Shown here one piece after another: positions 1-5,378 of a stretch of 5,840 nt of DNA; position 1 is the stretch's first letter; each line of letters begins with the position of its first letter. This DNA comes from Caldithrix sp. Its GTDB lineage: Bacteria; Zhuqueibacterota; Zhuqueibacteria; Oceanimicrobiales; Oceanimicrobiaceae. Both the position numbers and the translations under genes were made by a program. Below the pieces are notes generated by a model that had not been told where the DNA came from, did not search any database, and was given only the letters and a program-made list of their open reading frames with translations. The stretch covers positions 1 to 5,840 of the forward strand of contig SMXE01000136.1 in NCBI GenBank assembly GCA_004357015.1, in the 5' to 3' direction.

Positions 1-11
1 CACTTGAGATT

Positions 12-182
12 TCATTGAGGATGTTCAGATCCAAAGACGTTGTCGTTTTCATCTACGTCGACTTCGTACTTTTGCAGAGGCCTGGGCGGCGGCCCGGACA
101 CTACGTTGCCGTTCACATCGAACACGCCATCATGACACGGGCACCTTGCGGTAACGCGGGCTTGGCAGCCGCGGCGTTGCAT
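12..182 (-). pseudogene. Remnant of a Rieske [2Fe-2S] protein (C-terminal half only)
   Basis: The translation contains RCPCHDGVFD, then GNVVSGPPPRPLQKYEV and a short acidic tail before the TGA at 12-14. CPCH (bases 132-143), the following G-V-F-D and the GPPPRPL loop are the second cluster-binding box and 'Pro loop' of Rieske proteins, most like the iron-sulfur subunits of cytochrome bc-type complexes or related electron-transfer Rieske proteins. The first box should read C-x-H-x-G-C some 15-20 residues earlier. Here only the G-C survives (bases 165-170, in the run MQRRGCQ), with Met and Arg where the first Cys and the His should be, and only seven residues separate this Cys from CPCH. Upstream on the minus strand (183-324) no frame resembles the N-terminal helix or the rest of a Rieske domain. 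An in-frame ATG lies at 180-182 and another at 213-215, but a product lacking two ligands could not hold the cluster. I therefore call it a 5'-truncated, decayed gene; a short functional protein is much less likely. Any partner such as cytochrome b would lie left of the window. Confidence 0.6.
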
Positions 183-324
183 AAAACAAATTATTTTTGT
201 ATGCTCTCCGGGCATTGCTTCAAACAGAAGGGAGCGTTAATTTCAGAAAAGGATGAAATCGGCTGAAACGCGGAATGGGTCACAAACAAGGTGTCGAGAT
301 GCGGTTGAAGTCACCCAAAGACCC

Positions 325-1122
325 TTAAACCAGATCACCATAAAACTCCGGCCGCCGGTCGTCCATCATTTGGTTGAGCGCCGTGATGTTTTTGTCCTCT
401 GCACGCTGCGGGTCGATCTCGGTTGTATAGAGGGCTTCTCGCTGTGCCGCTGCCCGGTGCAGCAGCACACCTTTGGGCGCGACGATCTGGCTCTTGCCGG
501 TAAATTTCAACTCGCCGTGCGGACGCTTGTCTGCGCCAAAACGGTTCGCAGTGATGGCAAACACGCTGTTCTCCAGGCAGCGCGACAGCATGGTCTGCTG
601 GCAGTAATTGAGAACAAGGTTTGACGGATGGCAGATGATGTGCGCGCCCTGAACCGCCAGCGCTCGTGCCACCTCCGGGAAAATCCAGTCGAAGCAGATC
701 ATGGTCCCGATTCTCGCGCCCCGGACCGCCTGCAATGTCAGAGGCGTGTCGCCGGCGTCGAACCAGTTCTTTTCTTCGTTGAAAAGATGCAGCTTGCGGT
801 AAGTATGAACCAGTCCCTCCGGCCCGATCAGCAGCGCGCTGTTGAAAATTTTGTCGCGTTTTCGCTCTGCAAAGCCGGTGACGAGGTAGAGATTTCTTTC
901 CTTGCAGAGCGCCTTCAGGCTGTGAACGGTGCTGGAATCGTCCGGGTCTTCGGCCAATATTCTGGTTTCCTCCCGGTCGGCGAAATAATATCCCGTAAAC
1001 GGCAGTTCCGGCAGGACAATGAGGTCGGCCTCGATATCTTTCAAGGCAGAAATGACCTTGCCGAGGTTCTTTTTTATTTGCCCAAAAAGAGGACGAAATT
1101 GGTAGTAGCCGATTCTCAACAT
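325..1122 (-). CDS. Carbon-nitrogen hydrolase (nitrilase superfamily amidase)
   Basis: A 265-residue protein, the usual length for a single-domain nitrilase-superfamily amidase, which hydrolyses a carbon-nitrogen bond in an amide, carbamoyl or nitrile substrate through a covalent thioester. The catalytic triad is complete: Glu39 in VLPELPFTGY, Lys110 in YRKLHLF and Cys143 in MICFDWIFPE. The family's HPSNLVL segment (about 165-171) and the terminal RRPEFYGDLV are also present. No signal peptide is seen, so it should act in the cytoplasm. Substrate cannot be fixed from sequence: N-carbamoyl amino acid or putrescine amidases, omega-amidase-like and Nit-type enzymes all share this core. I chose the ATG at 1120-1122 because MLRIGYYQF is the typical first beta strand; an in-frame ATG at 1162-1164 adds 14 unrelated residues and would sit almost at the predicted transcription start. 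Neither start has a clear Shine-Dalgarno sequence. The gene is transcribed away from the DUF547 gene; nothing suggests an operon with the Rieske remnant downstream. Confidence 0.93.
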   Translation of the reverse strand: MLRIGYYQFRPLFGQIKKNLGKVISALKDIEADLIVLPELPFTGYYFADREETRILAEDPDDSSTVHSLKALCKERNLYLVTGFAERKRDKIFNSALLIGPEGLVHTYRKLHLFNEEKNWFDAGDTPLTLQAVRGARIGTMICFDWIFPEVARALAVQGAHIICHPSNLVLNYCQQTMLSRCLENSVFAITANRFGADKRPHGELKFTGKSQIVAPKGVLLHRAAAQREALYTTEIDPQRAEDKNITALNQMMDDRRPEFYGDLV

Positions 1123-1164
1123 AGTGTCAAAAGAAAAGATGGTTGCGGAATTCCCATGGCACAT

Positions 1165-1192
1165 AATTTAATAGAAACTGCGCCATTTTCAA
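1165..1192 (-). promoter_or_regulatory. Candidate sigma70 promoter of the nitrilase-family gene
   Basis: On the minus strand a -35 TTGAAA (1187-1192) and a -10 TAAATT (1165-1170) are separated by 16 bp. Transcription would start near 1158, giving a leader of roughly 35 nt to the ATG at 1122. If right, this excludes the longer reading from the ATG at 1164. This is a match by eye to the consensus and has not been tested. Confidence 0.4.
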
Positions 1193-1255
1193 TACTATTC
1201 TTACACAGTAGTGTCTGTTGCGGGAATATTCGTTCATGAGAAAGGCTTTCTTTAC

Positions 1256-2026
1256 ATGATGAGAACATTGCTTTTATCTCTGCCACTGCTGTTTGGTGGT
1301 TTCAGCGGCGCCGCCATTGCCCGTGATTCGCATGCGCTGTTCAGTGAACTCCTGACGCAGTACGTTCATGACGGGCGGGTCAACTACCGCGAATTGAAAA
1401 ACGACGCGCGACTGCAGCAGTATCTTGAGCAACTCACCAACTCCAACCCGGCCAGGCTCGAAGACAACCGTGAGCAGCTCGCGTTCTGGCTCAACGCGTA
1501 CAACGCCTACACCCTCAAAATCATTTGCGACAACTACCCGGTGGAGAGCATCAACGATCTGCACCAGGGCGGCCTGATTGTCGGCACTCTTATTAAACGG
1601 ACTATCTGGGATCGCCCCTTTGTGGTCATCGACGAGCATCGTCTGACCCTCAATCAGATCGAGCATAAAATCATTCGGCCAGGATTCAAAGATCCGCGCA
1701 TCCATTTCGCCCTGGTCTGCGCTGCAGTTTCCTGTCCCTCGCTGCGCTCAGAAGCCTACGAAGGCTACAAACTTGACCAGCAACTAACTGAACAGGGCAG
1801 GCTGTTTTTCGAGCAGCGCGACAAAAACTTCTTTGAGCTGCAATCCGGAACCGCGCACTTATCCAAAATCCTCGACTGGTACGGCAAGGATTTTGGCAAG
1901 GGAAAGGCCGGGATTTTACTTTATATTTCCCGCTTCTTACCCGATGATTTAGCAGAGGCTATTCGCATAAATCCGAAGGCCTGGCGAATCGAACACACAC
2001 AGTACAACTGGCGTTTGAACGAATAA
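1256..2026 (+). CDS. Exported DUF547-domain protein
   Basis: A 256-residue protein of the DUF547 family, whose biochemical role is not established. Residues 1-22 form a Sec signal peptide: MMR, a Leu-rich core, then a likely signal peptidase I site after AIA, so the product should be periplasmic or secreted. The mature part carries the family hallmarks: VNYRELK (42-48), FWLNAYNAYTLK (77-88), LNQIEHKIIRPGFKDPRIHF (132-151) and VCAAVSCPSL (154-163) with two conserved cysteines (155, 160), ending with YNWRLN (250-255), the usual DUF547 terminus. Length and domain appear complete. I chose the ATG at 1256 because it gives a well-formed signal peptide; the ATG at 1259 is an equal alternative, and a GTG at 1211 would add 15 residues ahead of the signal sequence. 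A weak Shine-Dalgarno GAGAAAGG lies at 1238-1245. It is divergent from the nitrilase-family gene and convergent with yccF, so it is probably a single-gene unit. No intrinsic terminator is visible in 2027-2108. Confidence 0.93.
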   Translation: MMRTLLLSLPLLFGGFSGAAIARDSHALFSELLTQYVHDGRVNYRELKNDARLQQYLEQLTNSNPARLEDNREQLAFWLNAYNAYTLKIICDNYPVESINDLHQGGLIVGTLIKRTIWDRPFVVIDEHRLTLNQIEHKIIRPGFKDPRIHFALVCAAVSCPSLRSEAYEGYKLDQQLTEQGRLFFEQRDKNFFELQSGTAHLSKILDWYGKDFGKGKAGILLYISRFLPDDLAEAIRINPKAWRIEHTQYNWRLNE

Positions 2027-2108
2027 TCGCCGGTTCGCCGCCTGAATTGTTCATGGACGATCATGCGATACTCATTCTACACAGCAGACGTTTTCACCCG
2101 CGCGCCTG

Positions 2109-2489
2109 TCAGTCTCCTTCCTCAATTTCCCGGCCAAACGGCGTCAGCGACAGCGAGGCCAGTTTTATGTGCTGCTTTGCGAATGGAATACCAATGACCG
2201 TAATCGCCAACAAAACAGCCAGCAGCAAATGCGTAATCGCAATCCAGAAACCGCCGAACAGAATCCAGATCACATTCATGATAATCGCCAGGACGCCGCC
2301 AGCGCTTTCCTTTACGGTCACCTCTTTGCCGAACGGTACCAGGGCGAGAATAGAAAGTTTGATGCACTGCCAGCCAAACGGGATGCCGACAATGGTCAGA
2401 CAGAGCAAGAAACCGCCGAACAGGTACATGAAGAAAATGATGATGCCGCCACCCAGAACGATCCACAGAACGTTGCCAAGGATACTCAT
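2109..2489 (-). CDS. yccF: YccF-family inner membrane protein
   Basis: A 126-residue, very hydrophobic protein made of two copies of the YccF domain (formerly DUF307). Half 1 has NVLWIVLGG (6-14) followed by IVGIPFGWQCIKLS (33-46) and LVPFGKEV (50-57). Half 2 repeats this about 65 residues later as NVIWILFGG (72-80), VIGIPFAKQHIKLA (98-111) and LTPFGREI (115-122). Each half has about two hydrophobic segments, so roughly four membrane spans are expected. The family's function is unknown. It is somewhat shorter than the E. coli protein, mainly in the linker and C-terminal tail, and I see no sign of truncation. The ATG at 2487-2489 is the natural start; the nearest purine-rich stretch upstream (GGGACC) is a poor ribosome-binding site. 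It lies downstream of and on the same strand as the two lipoprotein genes, but a strong terminator separates them, so it is likely expressed from its own promoter inside that terminator. Confidence 0.92.
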   Translation of the reverse strand: MSILGNVLWIVLGGGIIIFFMYLFGGFLLCLTIVGIPFGWQCIKLSILALVPFGKEVTVKESAGGVLAIIMNVIWILFGGFWIAITHLLLAVLLAITVIGIPFAKQHIKLASLSLTPFGREIEEGD

Positions 2490-2503
2490 TTAATGGTCCC
2501 GAA

Positions 2504-2533
2504 GTTATAATCAAAAGGGCACGAAGCGGTCAA
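2504..2533 (-). promoter_or_regulatory. Candidate yccF promoter overlapping a terminator
   Basis: On the minus strand TTGACC (2528-2533, five of six to the -35 consensus) and TATAAC (2504-2509, five of six to the -10 consensus) are separated by 18 bp. The -35 lies in the loop and inner stem edge of the terminator for the upstream lipoprotein genes, and the -10 just beyond its U-tract. Transcription would begin around 2497, leaving only about 8 nt before the yccF ATG. Confidence 0.4.
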
Positions 2534-2543
2534 CTTCGTGCCC
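2513..2543 (-). terminator. Intrinsic terminator after the lipoprotein genes
   Basis: On the minus strand a perfect 10-bp stem, GGGCACGAAG (2534-2543) with CTTCGTGCCC (2517-2526), closes a 7-base loop (2527-2533) and is followed directly by TTTT (2513-2516), then GATT. It begins 46 bases past the stop of the proximal lipoprotein gene. The plus-strand reading has no T-run after the stem, so it should act on minus-strand transcripts only. Confidence 0.88.
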
Positions 2544-2589
2544 TCAGGAAGTCAGGAATCTTGCACTGCCTCCAGCTTGCTTGCGCAAT

Positions 2590-3069
2590 CTACTGCTTCA
2601 TGGACATCTCTTCACCGCCCTGCACTTGCTGCATGAGGCCTTGTGTGTCCCATGTGGCCCATTCTTCGGCCAACTTCCCGTCGCTGTAGCGGGCCATGCT
2701 CATCCCGCGAACCGAAATCCGGGCGGCATCGCTCGTACCGCTCACGGTCCAGGCCGACGCCGTCATATCTCCCGAGGCGATGACCTTATGTGTTTTGACA
2801 TGGAAGTCAGTGTACTGCTCACGAATGCCCTTAATGTAGGTCTTGAAGGCTTCCGGGCCTTCAATCACCTGTGGCTCCCAACTCTCCGGGAGATGGCGCA
2901 CGAAGTCAGCAGTCACAAGGTCGTCGATTAAGTCGAGATTGCCGTTATTCCAGACCTCGGCAACGTACTTTTGAGCGGTCGCCATGTTCGCCTCAGCAGT
3001 CTTATCGACCTGCGTGCAACCGTTTAAGGCCAGGAAGACAACCAGCAAGAAAACGCTCAGTCTCTTCAT
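2590..3069 (-). CDS. SnoaL-like lipoprotein, copy A
   Basis: A 159-residue predicted lipoprotein. MKR, a hydrophobic core and the lipobox LNGC place the lipidated Cys at 18; Thr at +2 is not the inner-membrane-retention Asp, so by the enterobacterial rule it would go to the outer membrane. The mature part is a single SnoaL-like domain (cone-shaped alpha+beta fold of the polyketide cyclase/NTF2-like group): AQKYVAEVWNNGNLDLIDDL (about 32-51), VRH, then EEWATWDTQGLMQQVQ near the C-terminus, matching the family's 'eeW..fD..glmqQL' ending. Catalytic polyketide cyclase activity cannot be claimed; such stand-alone domains often have unknown ligands. The ATG at 3067-3069 is chosen because it follows AGGAGGAGG and starts the signal peptide; an in-frame ATG at 3099 would add ten residues encoded by the ribosome-binding site. 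It is the second gene after its paralogue (83-bp gap, about 60% identity) and is followed by the terminator at 2513-2543. Confidence 0.9.
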   Translation of the reverse strand: MKRLSVFLLVVFLALNGCTQVDKTAEANMATAQKYVAEVWNNGNLDLIDDLVTADFVRHLPESWEPQVIEGPEAFKTYIKGIREQYTDFHVKTHKVIASGDMTASAWTVSGTSDAARISVRGMSMARYSDGKLAEEWATWDTQGLMQQVQGGEEMSMKQ

Positions 3070-3073
3070 CTTT

Positions 3074-3082
3074 CCTCCTCCT
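3074..3082 (-). promoter_or_regulatory. Strong Shine-Dalgarno site fixing the start of lipoprotein A
   Basis: The minus strand reads AGGAGGAGG with a spacer of only four bases from its end (about seven from the first AGGAGG) to the ATG at 3069. A start at 3099 would place this site inside the coding sequence, so the site supports the shorter reading. Confidence 0.8.
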
Positions 3083-3152
3083 AATTTGTTTTGAGACATT
3101 TAGTTGACAAATCAGAAATCAGGCGTTGCTTCAAAGCTTTGCCTGCTCAATC

Positions 3153-3638
3153 CTATTGCTTCATCGACACTTCGCTGTCGCCCTGCAATTGCTGCATCAG
3201 TCCCTGGGTGTCGAAGCTCACCCATTCTTCCATCATCTTGCCATCGCTGTAGCGCGTCATGCTCATGCCGAAAACCGAAAACTGTTTGCCGGACTCCTGA
3301 TCTGTGCCGCTGACCGTCCAGGTCGAAGCCGTCATGTCACCCGATGCTACGACATCATGAACCTCGACTTTGAAGTCGGGGTACAGGTCGCGCAGTCCGT
3401 TGACATAACTCCTGAGCCCGTCCGGACTTATGATTTCGGCCGGATCCCAGCTTGCCGGATTGTGACGGACATAATTGGGCCCAACAGTTTGGTCAATGAA
3501 GTCGTCGTCGCCAATGTTCCACACGTCGGCAACAAATTTTTGGGCGAGCGCCTTGTTCGCTTCAGCGGTCTTGTCAACCTGCTTGCATCCATACAAAGCC
3601 AGCAAGGCAAGCAACAACAAAACACACAGCTTTCTCAT
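3153..3638 (-). CDS. SnoaL-like lipoprotein, copy B
   Basis: A 161-residue paralogue of the protein encoded just downstream; by eye about 95 positions are identical over their whole length, with one two-residue difference in length. MRK, a Leu-rich core and lipobox LYGC give a lipidated Cys at 18 with Lys at +2, again predicting outer-membrane sorting in a Gram-negative. The mature region is one SnoaL-like domain: AQKFVADVWNIGDDDFID (about 32-49), YVRHNPASWDP, HDVVASGDMTASTWTVSGT and EEWVSFDTQGLMQQLQ near the end. The two copies share the post-lipobox segment QVDKTAEAN, the central ASGDMTAS and the terminal SMKQ, so they arose by tandem duplication rather than convergence. The differences cluster between residues 45 and 80. 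The ATG at 3636-3638 has a good Shine-Dalgarno (AGGAGGA) about seven bases upstream. It is the promoter-proximal gene of a likely two-gene operon. Ligand or enzymatic activity is unknown. Confidence 0.9.
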   Translation of the reverse strand: MRKLCVLLLLALLALYGCKQVDKTAEANKALAQKFVADVWNIGDDDFIDQTVGPNYVRHNPASWDPAEIISPDGLRSYVNGLRDLYPDFKVEVHDVVASGDMTASTWTVSGTDQESGKQFSVFGMSMTRYSDGKMMEEWVSFDTQGLMQQLQGDSEVSMKQ

Positions 3639-3664
3639 AGCACTTCCTCCTGCTTTAGTTTTTG

Positions 3665-3690
3665 GAAATGTGTTTTAAAAGAAACATTTC
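3665..3690. repeat. Inverted repeat in the lipoprotein leader region
   Basis: GAAATGT (3665-3671) and ACATTTC (3684-3690) are perfect inverted copies 12 bases apart, and the interval contains the palindrome TTTTAAAA (3673-3680). It lies 27-52 bases upstream of the lipoprotein B start, next to the candidate -10. It could be an operator or a weak leader hairpin, or it could be chance in an AT-rich stretch. Confidence 0.35.
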
Positions 3691-3720
3691 AATATACGGA
3701 CGCGGCCAGACGAAAAGCAA
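3691..3720 (-). promoter_or_regulatory. Candidate promoter of the lipoprotein pair
   Basis: On the minus strand a -10-like TATATT (3691-3696) follows a weak -35-like TTGCTT (3715-3720) at 18 bp spacing. The start would fall near 3684, about 45 nt ahead of the lipoprotein B ATG. The -35 is poor, so an activator or another sigma factor is possible. The heptamer array begins 10 bp upstream of the -35. Confidence 0.3.
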
Positions 3721-3730
3721 GGGAAAATGA

Positions 3731-3779
3731 GGTTATTGGTTATTGGTTATTGGTTATTGGTTATTGGTTATTGGTTATT
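3731..3779. repeat. Perfect heptamer tandem repeat, (GGTTATT)x7
   Basis: Seven exact head-to-tail copies of GGTTATT, followed by one further G. The array is in non-coding DNA between the stop of the permease gene (3836) and the lipoprotein genes, about 92-141 bases upstream of the lipoprotein B start. There is no sequence divergence between units, which points to recent expansion or homogenisation by strand slippage. The flanking DNA shows no inverted repeats or transposase remains. Confidence 0.97.
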
Positions 3780-3835
3780 GAGTTTTGCGAATTGTAAATT
3801 AATAATCAAACAAAAAGTGAAAGTTTCAGATCTGC

Positions 3836-5170
3836 TCATTCGCGCCGGTCCGGGAAAACGAGATTCAGCACGAACCCGGTGAGGCCGCCGACGACCAGGC
3901 CCTGGCTGAACAGCGTCCGAACCGCTGGCGGAAAATGCAGCAGCACCTCGGGCCGGAATTCCACGCCAAGCCCGAGCCCGATGGAGACCGCGATGATGAC
4001 CATGCTGCGTTTGTTCATCTCGACATTGCGGTGGATGATGGCCATGCCGCTGGTAAAAATCATGGCGAACATGATAAGTCCCGCGCCGCCGATCACCGCC
4101 GCCGGAATGGTAGCGACGAGTGCACCTACTTTCGGAATCAGGCCGAGCACCAGCAGAAATCCGCCGCCGATGGCAGCCACGTGCCGGCTGACCACGCCGG
4201 TGAAATTCACCAGACCAACGTTCTGCGAGTAGGACGTGTTCGGGAAGGCGCTGAACACCGCTGCCAATCCGCTCATGACGCCGTCCGCCACCAGGCCGCC
4301 TTGCATCTCGCTGCTGGTGGGCTCCCGGTTCACCGCAGCCGTGGTGCCCGCGATGTCGCCCATCGTTTCCAGCGCACTGACGATGTAGATGAAGCTCATC
4401 AGCACAATGGGCATCAGGTGGAATTCCAAGCCGAACTCAAACGGCACGGGCAGGCTGAACCAGGCGCTTTCTGCCATGGCGCCTGGCTGAACTTTGCCCA
4501 GAAAAAGCGCAGCCACGTAACCCACCAGCACCCCGATGATCATGCTGGCGTAGCTCAAAAAGCCTTTCGAAAATTGATTCAGGCAAAGGGTGACCAGCAG
4601 TACCACGGCGGCGATGCCCAGGTTGGTGAAAGAGCCGTAGTCAGCAGCGCCTTTGCCGCCGGCAGCGTAGTCCATCCCCACCGGTATCAGGGTCAGGCCG
4701 ATCATCATGACAACAATGCCAGCGGCCAGTGGCGGAAAATAACGTTTGAACTTGCCGTAGGAAAATCCGATCACCACTTCCACCAACGCTGCGGCCAGGC
4801 AAGCGCCAAAGGCGGTAGCGAGATTATACTGTTGGGTGATGCTGATGATGCCGGCCACGAAAGCGAAACTCGTGCCCATCACGATGGGCATGCGGGCGCC
4901 CACCGGTCCCAGCGGATAAGCCTGCACGATGGTCGAAATGCCGGCCATAACCAACGCCATCTGCACCAGAAACGCTTTGTCCTTGCCGGACAGCCCGATG
5001 GCCGTAGCGATGATCAGCGGCACGGCAATGTTGCTCAGGAACATCGCCAGCACGTGCTGGATGCCCAGCGGTACGGCCTCCCGCAGCGGCGGGCAATCGT
5101 CGATGTCGTAAACGACCTGCGGCGCACTGGGTTGCCCAGCGACCTCCTCGATCACAATATCCTTCCTCAA
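3836..5170 (-). CDS. NCS2-family purine (xanthine/uric acid-type) permease
   Basis: A 444-residue nucleobase:cation symporter-2 protein, complete for the family, with about 14 membrane segments expected. It should import a nucleobase with protons across the inner membrane. The residues that define the purine branch are visible: QH at 38-39 in the first membrane helix, Glu268 in SALETMGD, Asp296 in GGLVADG, and the signature QNVGLVNFTG at 316-325. The Gly after Thr in that signature (QNxGxxxxTG) is the form found in xanthine and uric acid carriers such as E. coli XanQ, while uracil carriers usually have Arg there. Xanthine versus urate cannot be decided. The start is TTG at 5168-5170, with GGAG seven bases upstream and a stop codon in frame 15 codons earlier; a GTG at 5153-5155, preceded by AGGAAGG, is a credible alternative that removes five residues. 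The gene stands alone, divergent from the toxin-antitoxin genes, and no purine enzymes are adjacent. No intrinsic terminator follows it. Confidence 0.95.
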   Translation of the reverse strand: MRKDIVIEEVAGQPSAPQVVYDIDDCPPLREAVPLGIQHVLAMFLSNIAVPLIIATAIGLSGKDKAFLVQMALVMAGISTIVQAYPLGPVGARMPIVMGTSFAFVAGIISITQQYNLATAFGACLAAALVEVVIGFSYGKFKRYFPPLAAGIVVMMIGLTLIPVGMDYAAGGKGAADYGSFTNLGIAAVVLLVTLCLNQFSKGFLSYASMIIGVLVGYVAALFLGKVQPGAMAESAWFSLPVPFEFGLEFHLMPIVLMSFIYIVSALETMGDIAGTTAAVNREPTSSEMQGGLVADGVMSGLAAVFSAFPNTSYSQNVGLVNFTGVVSRHVAAIGGGFLLVLGLIPKVGALVATIPAAVIGGAGLIMFAMIFTSGMAIIHRNVEMNKRSMVIIAVSIGLGLGVEFRPEVLLHFPPAVRTLFSQGLVVGGLTGFVLNLVFPDRRE

Positions 5171-5177
5171 TGGCTTT

Positions 5178-5181
5178 CTCC
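5178..5181 (-). promoter_or_regulatory. Shine-Dalgarno site for the permease TTG start
   Basis: GGAG on the minus strand, seven bases before the TTG at 5170. No ATG is available near this end of the reading frame, so this site is the main support for a non-ATG start. The competing AGGAAGG (about 5161-5167) would serve the GTG at 5155. Confidence 0.5.
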
Positions 5182-5220
5182 GGTTCGGATTTGCACGGTT
5201 TTTCAGGCGGGCTTACGACT

Positions 5221-5248
5221 ACATTAGCAGGATTGTGGCAAAAGTCAA
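5221..5248 (-). promoter_or_regulatory. Candidate promoter of the purine permease gene
   Basis: On the minus strand TTGACT (5243-5248, five of six to -35) is followed after 16 bp by TAATGT (5221-5226), which is preceded by TG one base away, forming an extended -10 (TGCTAATGT). The leader would be about 45 nt, too short for a purine riboswitch. Confidence 0.4.
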
Positions 5249-5351
5249 GCTGCTTTTCGGATTCAGCTGCTCGAGAAAATCCAATGACTATGTGCCAAGC
5301 ATGTTGTGTTCTTTTGTTCTTCCTTTTGTGGCACCCAATGTTTATCGTGTG

Positions 5352-5363
5352 GTACAATTGTAC
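5352..5363. promoter_or_regulatory. 12-bp palindrome on the -10 of the toxin-antitoxin operon
   Basis: GTACAATTGTAC is a perfect palindrome. It includes the plus-strand -10-like hexamer TACAAT (5353-5358; preceded by TGTGG) and ends 15 bases before the toxin ATG. Type II antitoxins normally repress their own operon by binding palindromes over the promoter, so this is the natural candidate operator. No good -35 is visible at 16-18 bp. Confidence 0.5.
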
Positions 5364-5378
5364 ACGTAGGGGTTTCCT

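Noticed and set aside
628..1239. 203-codon plus-strand frame opposite the nitrilase-family gene
   Set aside because: Antisense to an intact catalytic-triad enzyme; no motifs.
1239..1251. Palindrome AGAAAGGCTTTCT overlapping the weak DUF547 ribosome-binding site
   Set aside because: As RNA it can form only a five-pair A/U-rich stem with a three-base loop, too weak to argue for regulation.
2027..2108. Bidirectional terminator between the convergent DUF547 and yccF genes
   Set aside because: Only a three-pair CGG-TTCG-CCG hairpin without a T-run on either side.
3100..3150. Possible terminator between the two lipoprotein genes (CAGGC...GCCTG on the minus strand)
   Set aside because: Five base pairs around a 16-base interval with no clean U-tract; co-transcription of the pair is the simpler reading.
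3126..3797. Long plus-strand open frame across the lipoprotein B gene and the heptamer array (ending in repeated GYWLLVI-type peptides)
   Set aside because: It is antisense to a gene with lipobox, family motifs and a strong Shine-Dalgarno site. The peptide repeat only reflects translation of a 7-base array.
3935..5227. 430-codon plus-strand open frame opposite the permease
   Set aside because: It is rich in His, Gln, Asp and Arg as expected for the complement of a membrane protein gene; it has no recognisable domain, and the minus strand encodes a complete NCS2 carrier.
5328..5345. TGGCAC as a sigma54 -24 element before the toxin gene
   Set aside because: The required GC of the -12 element is absent at the fixed 10-bp spacing (TT is found instead).
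5171..5378. Purine or xanthine riboswitch ahead of the purine permease
   Set aside because: The likely leader is only about 45 nt and I see no paired three-way-junction pattern or conserved riboswitch core.
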